A DNA stretch of 64,000 nt, from NCBI GenBank assembly GCA_902706235.1, contig CACSJR010000017.1:54566-118565 (forward strand), written 5' to 3'. Position 1 is the first letter of the stretch. Each line of letters begins with the position of its first letter. Source of the stretch: Citrobacter sp. 18056. GTDB lineage: Bacteria; Pseudomonadota; Gammaproteobacteria; Enterobacterales; Enterobacteriaceae. The position numbers and the translations under genes were made by a program. Shown here piece after piece: positions 50,315 through 60,100 of this stretch. Below the pieces are notes generated by a model that ran no database searches, was not told the DNA's origin, and worked only from the letters and a program-made list of their open reading frames with translations.

Positions 50315-52102
50315 TTACTTGTTCTCCGCAGACTCTTTTGGCTCTTTCGCCACAACCTGAATTCCCAGCTCGGTCAGCGAAGCCGGATTTGCGAAGCTTG
50401 GGGCCTCGGTCATCAGACAGGCGGCAGCGGTGGTTTTCGGGAAGGCGATAACGTCACGGATATTATCAGTGCCGGTCAGCAGCATAGTCAGACGATCCAG
50501 ACCAAATGCCAGGCCCGCGTGTGGCGGAGTGCCGTATTTCAGGGCGTCGAGCAGGAAGCCGAATTTCTCACGCTGTTCCTGTTCGTTGATGCCGAGAATA
50601 CCGAACACGGTCTGCTGCATTTCACCGTTGTGAATACGCACGGAACCGCCGCCGACTTCATAGCCGTTGATCACCATATCGTAGGCGTTCGCGACGGCGT
50701 CTTCTGGGGAGGCTTTCAGCTCTGCCGCCGTCATCTCTTTCGCCGAGGTGAACGGGTGGTGCATTGCGGTCAGGCCGCCTTCGCCGTCGTCTTCGAACAT
50801 CGGGAAGTCGATAACCCACAGCGGCGCCCATTTAGCTTCGTCGGTGATGCTCAGGTCTTTACCGAGCTTCAGACGCAGCGCGCCCATTGAATCGGCAACC
50901 ACTTTCTTGTTGTCCGCGCCGAAGAAGATCATGTCGCCGTCTTGTGCACCGGTACGGGCAAGAATAGCTTCCACGATGTCAGCGTTCAGGAATTTAGCGA
51001 CCGGGCTGGTGATACCTTCCAGGCCTTTAGCACGCTCGGTGACTTTGATGTAAGCCAGGCCTTTCGCGCCATAAATTTTGATGAAGTTACCGTAGTCGTC
51101 GATCTGCTTACGGCTCAGAGCTGCACCGCCAGGAACACGCAGCGCAGCCACACGACCTTTGGCATCATTTGCCGGGCCAGCAAACACCGCGAACTCAACG
51201 CTTTTCAGCAGGTCAGCAACGTCAACCAGTTCCATTGGGTTACGCAGGTCCGGCTTATCGGAACCGTAACGACGTTCAGCTTCAGCGAAGGTCATGATGG
51301 GGAAATCGCCCAAATCCACGCCTTTGATTTCCAGCCACAGCTGACGAACCAGCGCTTCCATCACTTCACGCACCTGTGGTGCGGTCATGAAGGAGGTTTC
51401 TACGTCGATCTGGGTAAATTCAGGCTGACGGTCAGCGCGCAGGTCTTCGTCACGGAAGCATTTAACAATCTGATAGTAGCGGTCAAAACCGGACATCATC
51501 AGCAGCTGTTTGAACAGCTGTGGAGACTGTGGCAGCGCGTAGAATTTGCCTTTATGAACGCGGCTCGGTACCAGGTAGTCACGCGCACCTTCCGGCGTGG
51601 CTTTGGTCAGCATCGGGGTTTCGATGTCGAGGAAATCATGCTCATCCATAAAGCGACGCACGAAGCTTGTGATCTTCGCACGGGTCTTCAGGCGGTTTGC
51701 CATTTCAGGGCGGCGCAGGTCGAGGTAGCGGTACTTCAGACGCGCTTCTTCAGTATTGACGTGATTAGAATCGAGCGGCAGCGCGTCTGAACGGTTGATG
51801 ATAACCAGGTCGGACGCCAGCACTTCGATTTCGCCGGTCGGCATATCGGTGTTGACGTTTTTCGCATCACGTGCACGCACGGTACCGGTGATTTGAATGC
51901 AAAATTCATTGCGCAGTTCAGACGCCAGTTTTAAGGCCTCTGCACGGTCCGGATCGAAAAAGACCTGCACGATACCTTCGCGGTCACGCATATCGATGAA
52001 AATAAGGCTGCCGAGATCACGACGACGGTTAACCCAACCACACAGCGTCACTTGCTGCCCAACGTGGGACTGACGCAGCTGCCCGCAATATTCTGTACGC
52101 AT
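50315..52102 (-). CDS. aspS: Aspartyl-tRNA synthetase AspS
   Basis: AspS charges tRNA-Asp. The 595-residue class IIb enzyme has an N-terminal OB anticodon domain (about 1-105, [20 protein letters not shown]), motif 2 ([19 protein letters not shown]), the bacterial GAD insertion (about 290-420) and motif 3 ([13 protein letters not shown]). It is the first gene of aspS-nudB-yebC. Confidence 0.98.
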   Translation of the reverse strand: MRTEYCGQLRQSHVGQQVTLCGWVNRRRDLGSLIFIDMRDREGIVQVFFDPDRAEALKLASELRNEFCIQITGTVRARDAKNVNTDMPTGEIEVLASDLVIINRSDALPLDSNHVNTEEARLKYRYLDLRRPEMANRLKTRAKITSFVRRFMDEHDFLDIETPMLTKATPEGARDYLVPSRVHKGKFYALPQSPQLFKQLLMMSGFDRYYQIVKCFRDEDLRADRQPEFTQIDVETSFMTAPQVREVMEALVRQLWLEIKGVDLGDFPIMTFAEAERRYGSDKPDLRNPMELVDVADLLKSVEFAVFAGPANDAKGRVAALRVPGGAALSRKQIDDYGNFIKIYGAKGLAYIKVTERAKGLEGITSPVAKFLNADIVEAILARTGAQDGDMIFFGADNKKVVADSMGALRLKLGKDLSITDEAKWAPLWVIDFPMFEDDGEGGLTAMHHPFTSAKEMTAAELKASPEDAVANAYDMVINGYEVGGGSVRIHNGEMQQTVFGILGINEQEQREKFGFLLDALKYGTPPHAGLAFGLDRLTMLLTGTDNIRDVIAFPKTTAAACLMTEAPSFANPASLTELGIQVVAKEPKESAENK

Positions 52103-52347
52103 GAGAGTTCCCTTAACTTAGCCGCAGGCACACTTGTCGCAGCTTTATCTGAATGTCACAACTGGATGAAAAAAGGGGGCTATTATACTAGAAATTCTCG
52201 CCTACGATAAGACCGTTGCGCACCAGCCGCACGTTTGCTGTACGCTTATTGCGGGTACTCACAAAAATTAACAAAAATTGTGACGCACGCCCGGCACGAC
52301 TCAGCGTATTGTTAGCCACCTAATTATGTGATTTAACGGGGATAAAT

Positions 52348-52914
52348 ATGTTGGAACTGAACGCAAAAAAAACAGCACTGGTAGTCATTGATCTTCAGGA
52401 AGGCATTCTCCCGTTTGCTGGCGGCCCGCACACGTCCACTGACGTGGTAACAAAATCGGCCAAATTAGCGGCCAAATGCCGTGAGCAAGGTTCACCAGTG
52501 GTCATGGTTCGTGTTGGCTGGTCAGCTGACGGCGGCGACGCGGTGAAAACGCTGGTCGATGCTCAGGTTCCTGCGCATAAACTGCCAGAAAACTGGATGA
52601 CCTACCCGACGGCGCTCGGTAAAAAAGACACTGACATTGAAGTCACCAAACGTCAGTGGGGCGCTTTTTACGGCACCGAACTGGAACTTCAGCTGCGTCG
52701 TCGCGGTGTAGACACCATCATTCTGTGCGGCATCTCCACCAACATCGGTGTGGAATCCACCGCGCGTAATGCCTGGGAGCTGGGCTTCAACCTGGTTATC
52801 GCCGAAGATGCGTGCAGCGCTGCCGATGCAGAACAGCATCAGGGCAGCATGACCAACATTTTCCCACGTATCGCCCGCATCCGCAGCACTGAGGAAATCC
52901 TCGCGGCGTTATGA
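52348..52914 (+). CDS. yecD: Isochorismatase-family hydrolase YecD
   Basis: A 188-residue cysteine hydrolase with the family triad Asp15 (VVIDLQEG), Lys101 ([12 protein letters not shown]) and Cys127 ([13 protein letters not shown]), and the usual cis-peptide region. The substrate is unknown. The stop overlaps the start of yecE by four bases (ATGA), showing that the two formed an operon before the prophage came in. Confidence 0.95.
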   Translation: MLELNAKKTALVVIDLQEGILPFAGGPHTSTDVVTKSAKLAAKCREQGSPVVMVRVGWSADGGDAVKTLVDAQVPAHKLPENWMTYPTALGKKDTDIEVTKRQWGAFYGTELELQLRRRGVDTIILCGISTNIGVESTARNAWELGFNLVIAEDACSAADAEQHQGSMTNIFPRIARIRSTEEILAAL

Positions 52915-53033
52915 CAAACGCGATGATTTACGTAGGACTTCCGCAATGGTCGCACCCTAAATGGGTGCGCCTTGGCATTACCAGCCTTGAAGAATATGCC
53001 CGCCACTTTAACTGCGTGACGCGGGGATTTTAA
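52911..53033 (+). pseudogene. yecE: yecE truncated by prophage insertion
   Basis: The frame begins like E. coli YecE (DUF72), with IYVGLPQWSHPKWVRLG and ITSLEEYARHFNCV, but after that departs to TRGF and a stop. A complete YecE has about 270 residues. The next DNA is phage-like (repeat array, dinI-like gene), so the gene was split by site-specific integration near 53015-53019. E. coli yecE is a known insertion site for lambdoid Stx2 phages. The rest of yecE should lie beyond the far end of the prophage, outside this window. Confidence 0.85.
53001..53019. other. Prophage attachment junction in yecE
   Basis: The last bases matching yecE coding sense are CGCCACTTTAACTGCGT (53001-53017). The crossover must lie at or before this point. 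The exact core cannot be set without the other end of the prophage. Confidence 0.5.
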
Positions 53034-53134
53034 AAATCACTAAACAACGCCCAAGAGCATGTGTTTTGTTTAGCTTAATCAAACAGTTATAGGCCAACCT
53101 CATATGAAATTCGGTAAAGATCATATGAGCCACA

Positions 53135-53195
53135 ATGCCCCAAAAATGCCCCATAGCAGATGTTTTTGCCCCATCCATGCCCCACTCATGCCCCA
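53135..53195 (+). repeat. Five phased ATGCCCCA repeats, probable integrase arm sites
   Basis: ATGCCCCA (one copy TTGCCCCA) occurs at 53135, 53146, 53166, 53177 and 53188. Steps are 11, 20, 11 and 11 bases, that is close to one or two helical turns. The array lies 120-180 bases from the attachment junction. Tyrosine integrases bind such direct repeats in the att arms. The integrase gene itself is not in the window. Confidence 0.75.
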
Positions 53196-53234
53196 TAATC
53201 CGCCTCCGAAAGCACACCTCAATCCACCTTGACA

Positions 53235-53276
53235 CTGTACATATAACCAGTTAAAAGTAACTGTATACTCAACCAG
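53235..53276 (+). promoter_or_regulatory. Two tandem LexA-type boxes
   Basis: CTGTACATATAACCAG (53235-53250) and CTGTATACTCAACCAG (53261-53276) each fit CTGT-N8-ACAG with one change, 26 bases apart. The second ends 15 bases before the dinI-like start. Paired LexA sites suggest tight SOS control of the gene that follows. Confidence 0.7.
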
Positions 53277-53291
53277 TGCAAAGGTATCTCC

Positions 53292-53540
53292 ATGATCATC
53301 GAAATCTGCATTGCTAAAGAAAAAATCAGCAAAATGCCGAAGGGGTCAACTGAAGCATTAAAACAGGAAATGACACGTCGCATCAGCCAACGCTATGACG
53401 ATGTAGAGGTCATTGTGAAGTCGGCCAGTAATGATGGTCTGTCAGTTCTGCGAGCCCCGGACAAAGATGCGGCAAAAGAGTTTGTTCAGGACACGCTACA
53501 GGATGCCTGGGAAAGCGCGGACGACTGGTTTATTCAGTAA
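53292..53540 (+). CDS. DinI-like prophage protein
   Basis: An 82-residue protein of the DinI family. DinI binds RecA and tunes the SOS response; phage relatives such as Tum of coliphage 186 help induction. Family signs are the start [10 protein letters not shown], basic MTRRISQRY, and the acidic C-terminal helix [14 protein letters not shown], close to DinI's own ESADDWF. It is the gene nearest the attachment site, behind two LexA-type boxes. Whether it dampens SOS or acts as an antirepressor is not decidable here. Confidence 0.85.
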   Translation: MIIEICIAKEKISKMPKGSTEALKQEMTRRISQRYDDVEVIVKSASNDGLSVLRAPDKDAAKEFVQDTLQDAWESADDWFIQ

Positions 53541-53682
53541 AAATGGTCACCCTTTCATGCTCATATTTTTGAATTTGTTTCCATTAGCTATTTTTCAATA
53601 GCGCCATCTATATATCACACCTATTGGAATTATATTTGTTACACGATAGACTAGCTCAACATTTTTTAGACGAGTATTGGTG

Positions 53683-54993
53683 ATGACCGTTAATTTAAAA
53701 AAACCAATTTTATTTTTTAGTATTTTCTCATTAATCTGCTTCAGTTTTTCCCTTTGGATTTTGAATACAAATGGTACTTTTAGTGAATATTGCCTCCCTG
53801 ATGGGTTATCCAAATCATCAAGTGCACGTAGAAATATTAAATGTTCCTATTATGACAATGGAAATATTAAGTGGACGCAGGAGTATTTTGGGGATTTACA
53901 GAATGGGTATAAAAAAATTTTTTCATCAAATGGGGCACTGCTTGAAGTAAGTGATTTCATTTACAATCAACAAAATGGCCCAATTACAAAGTATTATGAA
54001 AATGGAAAATTAAAAGCAACCGGATATACCGTTGACAATAAACTGAATGGGGTGATTAGATATTACTACAAAAACGGAGGCATTAAACGTGAAACAACAT
54101 TCCTTCATGGAATCAGAAGTGGAGTCAGAAAAATATATCATGAAAATGGCTTATTATCCGATATTGATAACTACATAAATGGTTCAAAAGAGGGTGATAG
54201 CAAAAGTTACTATGCCGACGGCACATTGGCAGCTGATCGTCATTATACGCATGGGGAATTTCACGGAATCATCAAGACTTATACTGATGAAGGGGTGCTG
54301 AAAACTGAGGTTGGATATTATCACGGTCAACTCAATGGGATTAAAAAAAGATACTATGACAGTGGGCAGCTAATGACTTCAAGTACAGCGATCAATGGAA
54401 AACCGGAAGGCCCCAGCAAACTCTATTATAAAAATGGTAGCCTATGGAAATTATCAAATTTCGTTAATGGAAATGTAGAAGGAGTAGTAAAACAATATTA
54501 TGATGATGGCTCCATCCTAGATGAAACCATGTATGCAAATAATATGAAAAATGGATTGAGAAAATCTTACTCACAGCAAGGCATGCTTGAAAGAAGCGAG
54601 TCATATAAAAATGGCAAACTACATGGGCTACAAGTTATTTATAATAAAAATGGAAATTTAAACACCTTAGCAAACTACATTAACGGCAAGTTGAATGGAG
54701 TTTACACAGTTTTTTACGACAAAGGATTAACCTGGATTGAGTCCCATTATATTATGGGAAAACAAAACGGAATTAAAAAAGAATATTACAACAATGGAAA
54801 ACGGGCATCGATCACAAACTACTATGATGACAAAAAAAATGGAATAGAAAAAGAATACTATCGTAATGGCAATATAAAGTCCGAGCGCATTTACCATTCT
54901 GGGGAAATAATTTCTCAAAAAAAATACAATAAAAATGGCGTTCCGGTTGATACCGCAGAAATTACATCTGCGATAAAGAATCACAACGGATAA
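53683..54993 (+). CDS. MORN-like repeat membrane protein (YwqK-type), prophage cargo
   Basis: A 436-residue protein with one N-terminal membrane segment (about 8-26) and then about 15 repeats of 24 residues, with the pattern YY.NG.L......Y.NG...G. This is the MORN_2/YwqK type, annotated in other genomes as antitoxin or immunity-like. No toxin partner is seen next to it. Base composition is much lower in G+C than the phage tail genes, and it lies by itself near the att end, as cargo (moron) genes do. The ATG at 53683 is chosen; TTG and GTG codons precede it. Function is unknown. Confidence 0.8.
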   Translation: MTVNLKKPILFFSIFSLICFSFSLWILNTNGTFSEYCLPDGLSKSSSARRNIKCSYYDNGNIKWTQEYFGDLQNGYKKIFSSNGALLEVSDFIYNQQNGPITKYYENGKLKATGYTVDNKLNGVIRYYYKNGGIKRETTFLHGIRSGVRKIYHENGLLSDIDNYINGSKEGDSKSYYADGTLAADRHYTHGEFHGIIKTYTDEGVLKTEVGYYHGQLNGIKKRYYDSGQLMTSSTAINGKPEGPSKLYYKNGSLWKLSNFVNGNVEGVVKQYYDDGSILDETMYANNMKNGLRKSYSQQGMLERSESYKNGKLHGLQVIYNKNGNLNTLANYINGKLNGVYTVFYDKGLTWIESHYIMGKQNGIKKEYYNNGKRASITNYYDDKKNGIEKEYYRNGNIKSERIYHSGEIISQKKYNKNGVPVDTAEITSAIKNHNG

Positions 54994-55032
54994 CCTCACG
55001 CGCAGGCAACAAGTCACAAACATTATTAACCG

Positions 55033-55167
55033 GTTAACCTGATATCTGCAGATGAGGCATTATTCATATTGCGTAAACAGGGATGACTGGTCATTCAACG
55101 CGAAGAACCTGCAGGAAAATTGATGCAATTGTATAGAACCGCGGGGAATTGGCCACTTATCAAATAA
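55033..55167 (+). pseudogene. Possible remnant of a small phage gene
   Basis: One frame reads VNLISADEALFILRKQG, a TGA stop at 55084, then LVIQREEPAGKLMQLYRTAG and NWPLIK before TAA at 55165. The two halves look like one small soluble protein broken by a single stop, and there is no start codon. I do not recognise the family. Chance cannot be ruled out. Confidence 0.3.
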
Positions 55168-55230
55168 ATTGAAAAACCTTTTACTAATTATTGCATTGAC
55201 GCATAACCTTCTAGTGTCTAGATTGATTCT

Positions 55231-55295
55231 TGCAGATTATTGTTCAATATTTCCTGTTAAGTCTTTCAAGCCCGACTCTCTCGGGCTTTTTTTTT
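55231..55295 (+). ncRNA. Candidate prophage small RNA 1
   Basis: A promoter-like pair TTGACG (55196-55201) and TAGATT (55219-55224), 17 bases apart, precedes about 65 bases that end in an intrinsic terminator: AGCCCGA/TCGGGCT around CTCTC, then nine T (55269-55295). There is no reading frame of note. The layout fits an independent sRNA; expression is not known. Confidence 0.45.
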
Positions 55296-55350
55296 ACCAA
55301 CCAACAACCTCACATATTGATAACAAATTACAAACATTTATACTTAAAAA

Positions 55351-55492
55351 CTGGTTGTTATCACCTTTTTTACAAATAAATGCATGCTATTTAAATAATT
55401 TGCATGGACTTCGGACTTTCTGAACAATATATTCATCTAAAAAATATAATTCATGCAATCATTTAGCCCGTCGCATCGTCGGGCTTTTTTTT
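55351..55492 (+). ncRNA. Candidate prophage small RNA 2
   Basis: TTGATA (55317-55322) and TATACT (55339-55344), 16 bases apart, precede about 140 A+T-rich bases that end in AGCCCG/CGGGCT plus eight T (55465-55492). The terminator touches the stop of the convergent D gene. No good frame is present. The RNA would have a long unpaired A+T-rich body. It may equally be a read-through block for D. Confidence 0.4.
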
Positions 55493-55495
55493 ATG

Positions 55496-56518
55496 TTACC
55501 CTGCATTTGTCACTGGCTTACTGGCTGTAATACTCAGCCTGTACCCCTCGCTGCGACTTCCTCTCGCCTCCACGCGGTCTATGCTCACGCGTCCGCGCAT
55601 GCCGTCCGGGAAGGTGTTGTCCAGCTCCACGATCCCCTCGGCAGCAATATAGGGATTGCCTGGCGTATCCAGCCTAATCTTTGACGATTTTCGCTTCGCT
55701 TTTCTGTGACCTCCGGCCATTGCGGCTTCCGCATGCGTCTTGTTCACATACGTTCCCGGCAGGGTGCGATACGGCGGGTCGCCACTGGTCAGGCTCAGCG
55801 TTTTGCCTGTGGCCTCATCCGTGTACTGCACGCGCACGCCTTTCACGCCTTTTTTCCCTGGTGTATCAACCGAGCACTGAATGAAATGCTGGTTGCCGGG
55901 GTGGTTCTCCGGCGGGCAGGTCAGCTTCACCACCGGCAGCGTTTTGCCGGTGATGGATTTGGCCTCACCGCGCAGCGCAAGGATGTATGCCCCGTTCACC
56001 GGCTTCGCCACTGCGTCATGCTCTTCGGCCAGCCGGTTCAGAAACGCGGGGTCTGTTTCGCCAATTTGGTCAGCATGCGGGTACGTGAACGCGCTCAGCC
56101 GCGGATCCATGCGCGGAGACAGCCCGTGCCGCTGCGCGATAGCCTGAAATATCTCGCCCAGCGTTGTGTTGTCCCACGAGTTAGAGCGCCGCTGCCGGAA
56201 CCCCGTCGGATCATCTTTTTCAAACGGTGCTGCCGTGGCAGTAATGGTGATAATGCGGGGATACAGCTGCGGGGTGATTGTGGTGATTTTGAACCTGCCT
56301 ATTCTCACCACGCCGCTTTCCTCATACCCCTCATACCACGTCAGTACGCCGCCTTCTTTGGGGATGCCTTTCAGGCCCGTCACGTCCACGGTCAGTATCA
56401 GCCGGTCCGTTTCTTTCCCGCTGCTGACATCGATGCGCTCAAACGCCGTCATGCGCCCGTTGATGATGTCGGCCCCCGGCCCCTCGCAGTAATGCACCGG
56501 CGTAAATCCTAGCTCCAT
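55496..56518 (-). CDS. Phage late control protein D (tail hub)
   Basis: A 340-residue protein of the P2 gpD/COG3500 family, which forms the baseplate hub above the spike, like T4 gp27. Seen are the N-terminal hub fold (VLTWYEGYEESGVVRIGRFK), the conserved WDNTTLGEIFQAIAQRHGL and FLNRLAEEHDAVAKPVNGAY, and a basic linker (GGHRKAKRKSSKIRL). It overlaps gene X by 10 bases, the last gene of the leftward tail operon. Confidence 0.88.
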   Translation of the reverse strand: MELGFTPVHYCEGPGADIINGRMTAFERIDVSSGKETDRLILTVDVTGLKGIPKEGGVLTWYEGYEESGVVRIGRFKITTITPQLYPRIITITATAAPFEKDDPTGFRQRRSNSWDNTTLGEIFQAIAQRHGLSPRMDPRLSAFTYPHADQIGETDPAFLNRLAEEHDAVAKPVNGAYILALRGEAKSITGKTLPVVKLTCPPENHPGNQHFIQCSVDTPGKKGVKGVRVQYTDEATGKTLSLTSGDPPYRTLPGTYVNKTHAEAAMAGGHRKAKRKSSKIRLDTPGNPYIAAEGIVELDNTFPDGMRGRVSIDRVEARGSRSEGYRLSITASKPVTNAG

Positions 56519-56724
56519 ACGGTCACCTGTTCATCCGATTCGGTGTTGGTGGTATCGGTCAGTTCCGGCAGTTCGATAATCACCCCCAGCGGCAGAACCC
56601 GCCCATACTGATGCAGGTGCGGATTCAGATCGTAAATCATCTTTTCGGTTTCATCGTCATCACGCCCCAGCTTTATCCAGGCAATATCCCCCAGGGTGTC
56701 GCGGTCGCGGCTTCTGACTTTCAT
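56509..56724 (-). CDS. Phage tail protein X
   Basis: A 71-residue LysM-like protein of the P2 gpX family (DTLGDIAWIKLGRDDD, NPHLHQYGRVLPLGVIIELPEL). It is placed between U and D, as in phage phiCTX, whereas P2 has X among its head-completion and lysis genes. It overlaps U by four bases. Confidence 0.88.
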   Translation of the reverse strand: MKVRSRDRDTLGDIAWIKLGRDDDETEKMIYDLNPHLHQYGRVLPLGVIIELPELTDTTNTESDEQVTVWS

Positions 56725-57194
56725 TTTGTGCTACCTCCCTGCTTTTTCTGCTCAATGGGTTTGTTGGCAAATTCACGCAGGCTGATTGTCACCCCCTGCT
56801 TCATCGACTTTGCCTCCTGGTAAAGCCAGCTTTCATCAACATCAAAACCGGTCAGTACCCACTGCCCCAGCAATGCGCCATCACCCCGCACCAGTGACAG
56901 CGGCTTTTTCCCGTCACGCAGCTTGACCAGCTTTTCAATGTTGTCCTGCCCCGCATCCCGGAACCATTCACACTTGATAACCCGCTCATCCAGTTTGCGG
57001 CCCGTCTGCTGCTGGCACGGTAGCTCGTTGAGCAGGTCGATAACGGTCCACCCGCCATCGTACTTACGTGACAGTGACACGGCGGGGGTATTTTCCGGCA
57101 GGCTGAAAACAAAATCGCCCAGCACAAATTGGGTGGGCGATAATTCGGTTTCATGGCTGACATACTGGTCCGTGATAAAATCAAAATCCGACAT
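56721..57194 (-). CDS. Phage tail protein U
   Basis: A 157-residue protein of the P2 gpU family, a minor tail protein needed for completion of the tail end. Seen are LGDFVFSLPENTPAVSLSRKY and the C-terminal ISLREFANKPIEQKK. It overlaps the tape measure stop by one base (TAATG). Confidence 0.82.
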   Translation of the reverse strand: MSDFDFITDQYVSHETELSPTQFVLGDFVFSLPENTPAVSLSRKYDGGWTVIDLLNELPCQQQTGRKLDERVIKCEWFRDAGQDNIEKLVKLRDGKKPLSLVRGDGALLGQWVLTGFDVDESWLYQEAKSMKQGVTISLREFANKPIEQKKQGGSTK

Positions 57195-60100
57195 TAATCA
57201 CTCCGTTGTCCGCTTAATGATGCATTCATGCGCGCATCGACACCGCTGGCCAGCGCCTCATGCAGCGCTTTCGTCTGCGTCCTCTGAAGGATGTCTTCAA
57301 TTTTTTTCGCCAGCGCATTGTCCTGCGCCGGGTCGCCGGAGGCTTTTATGTCAAAGTGAGGCTTGTTCTCCACGGTGATATGCACCTCCGGTGCCGGTGG
57401 GGATTGTTCGCTTTTGGCTTTGGCAACGGCACTGTCAATGGCAGGCGTAACCGACTTGTCACTGATTTTCGTCAGGTCCTTTGGTTGCACCTTTGGCACT
57501 TTATCGCTGGCAGTCACAGGCTGGTCATCACTGCTGAACCAGCCTTTGATTCCTTCCCAGCCTTCTTTAATGTACGGCCCGACCGTTTCCCCGACAATTT
57601 GCCCCAGCTCACTTCCCGCTATACCGCCCAGCACACCACCAATTGCAGTACCCACCACTGGCAGTATCGCTGTACCAATCGCAGCCCCAAGGGATGCACC
57701 GGCCACCATACCGCCGGTGTTGCCAACAGCGCCGCCAATCTCTGCCGCACTGCCACCGTTCATCACGACTGAGGCCGTGTTAATTGCGCCTGCCGCAAGG
57801 GCGAGCGGTGTAAACATCCGGCCTGCACCTTTGATAAACGGGGATGCAAGCGCCACACCGTCCTGCAGATAATTCACATCATTACTGAGTTCGGGCAGCA
57901 TTCCCGCCATTGCGGGTTGCCCCGGAGGCATCGCGGGCGGTGCGTCAGCAACAGCCCGACCGGCATCACCCGGCGTGGGGACGTCTCCCGAATCATCACC
58001 GCTGAATTTCCGCTGAACATAATCCAGGCCATAAGTTGCGGCAAACGGGATTACGTATGACGCGACCGCGCCGAAAAGCCCTTTCCCGCCAGAGCGGATT
58101 TTCGCGCCCCGGCTGCGTGTTGCCGGTGCGCGTTCCACTTCTGCCGGACGGACGCGACCGTTACCCCCTTTCCCTTTCTGGCCTTTCTGGCCTTTCTGGC
58201 CTTTCTGGCCTTTCTTCCCTTTCCTGCCGCCTGAAGAACGAACATCGCCCGTGGCACCACCACGACCGCCCATCCGGTCCATCTGGCGATTCATACGCTC
58301 AAGTGCCGCTGCGGCACGGTTGGCTGAGGTTGCGGTGTGGTCTGAAGCGCCGCCCAGCTTCGCTTTGGCAATTTTCCCGGCATTAAGCAGGTCACTGCCC
58401 AGCGTTTTAATCCATTTGAACGTCCCTACCGTAACTTTCAGCGCAATTAAGCCAGCAATGCCTGCAGCAGCGGCTTTCAGCGTTGTTCGTGCCGATTCAG
58501 AATTCTTCAGTAACGCTGAAAATGCCGTGGCTGTTTTTTGAATGCGGGGAGCGGCATAGTCAATCACAGGCAATAACATATCACCGAGCGCTATCTCCAT
58601 GTCCTCTACTGAGGAGCGGAGTTTGTCCATTTTGACTTTACGGGTCGCGGCTTTTTTGACGTACTCTTTTTCCATCGAATCGGCATAGGCCGCTTTATCG
58701 CCAACCATCCTCAATGAACCCTGCAACGCATCCATATTGGTGGTCAGTTTGGCAACGGCACCGGCAACCTCTTCACCGAAGATATCGCTGATGATTGCTT
58801 TTTGCTTGTCCGGTGACTGTTTATTAATTTTGTCCAGTACGTTCAGGATTGTTCCGGCGGCATCCTTCTGCATGTCCTTCGCCAGCACACCCGGATCGAA
58901 CCCCAGCATTGACAGGGAGCGCTTCTGCTGTTTTGTTGCTGCAAATCCTTTTGTCAGTCGACCGGTGATATTTTTCAGCGCCGTGGCAGCGGTGTCTTCC
59001 TGCTCCCCACCGGCAATCAGGGTTCCGGCAAAAGCGGCGGCCTGTTTGCCACTCAGACCCGCTTTCATGGCGTTCGCGCCCTGGCGGCGCATCACGGCGG
59101 CAATTTCCATGGGTTTGGCGGCCATCGTGTTCGACACCTGATTGATATAGTTAGCCATATCAATCATCTGGCCCTGATTCAGTTTCATCGATGTACGCAT
59201 CTTCGCCATCGTGTCCCCCGCAGCACCGGCATCAGTATCAAAGGCGATGGCCATTTTTGACGCCTCCACGCCGAAGCGCAGCAGCTGCTTCGTGTCGATT
59301 TTCCCATCCTTGCCATTTGCGACACCGGCCTGACCGGCTGCTGCCAGAATTTCAGTCATGCCTGTCTGACCCACACCCAGCTTGCTGGCCTGCGCACGCG
59401 CGGCCATCTTCAGGTCATGATCCTCCTTTGCATTTTTGAAGCTGACCACCTTCTGCACATCAGCCCAGGCATACTCATATTCAACCGCCTTTTTCCCTGC
59501 CGCCACGAACGGTGCGGCGGTCAGCGCCGTCGTCATGACACCCCCCATTGCCCGGCTCTTGATACCCTGTCGGACCTCCCGGTTTGTAGCCATCTTTGCC
59601 TGGGCTTTGTTGATGGTCATAATGCGCGTTTCCTGCCGCAGCAGGCTGGCGCTGGCCTTCGCGGTATCCGTCGTTAACCGGGCCTGCTCTTTTGCCAGGT
59701 TGCGCGTATCCACGCCGGTCTTTTTCATGACGCTACCCAGCGACTGCAGGCGGGTCCGCTCTTTATCGGCGGCGGTGGTCAGCGAGGTCATTTCGCGCGT
59801 GGCGGCTTTGTCTTCCCGGCGTTTTACGGCGACCTCTGCAGAGGCTTTTTTATACGCGGGCCGCAGCTGCTCCAGCGACTGCGTGGCCCTGACGTGTGCA
59901 ATACGCTGCTCTCTTGTCAGCTTCCCGTTGCGTGCCAGCTCCACATCCAGATTGCGCAGCGTTTCTTCGGCACCGGCTATCCCTTTCTGGTAGCGCCGCT
60001 GTTCGGCCTGCGACTCACGCAATGCCGCGCCAGAGGCATCCAGCCGCTTTTTATTCTCGGCCAGCTTCCGGTTGGTTTCCTTCAGGGCCTGCTGCGATTT

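Noticed and set aside
55169..55423. An 84-codon plus-strand frame starting MKNLLLIIALTHNLL
   Set aside because: The hydrophobic start is tempting, but there is no good ribosome site, and an intrinsic terminator lies inside the frame. A small RNA fits better.
55706..56512. A 268-codon frame antisense to gene D
   Set aside because: Arg/His/Cys-rich, with no recognised motif; D on the other strand is a clear family member in a continuous operon.
58173..58215. Possible CRISPR-like repeat
   Set aside because: The unit is only 9 bases, without spacers, and encodes Gly-Gln-Lys in frame.
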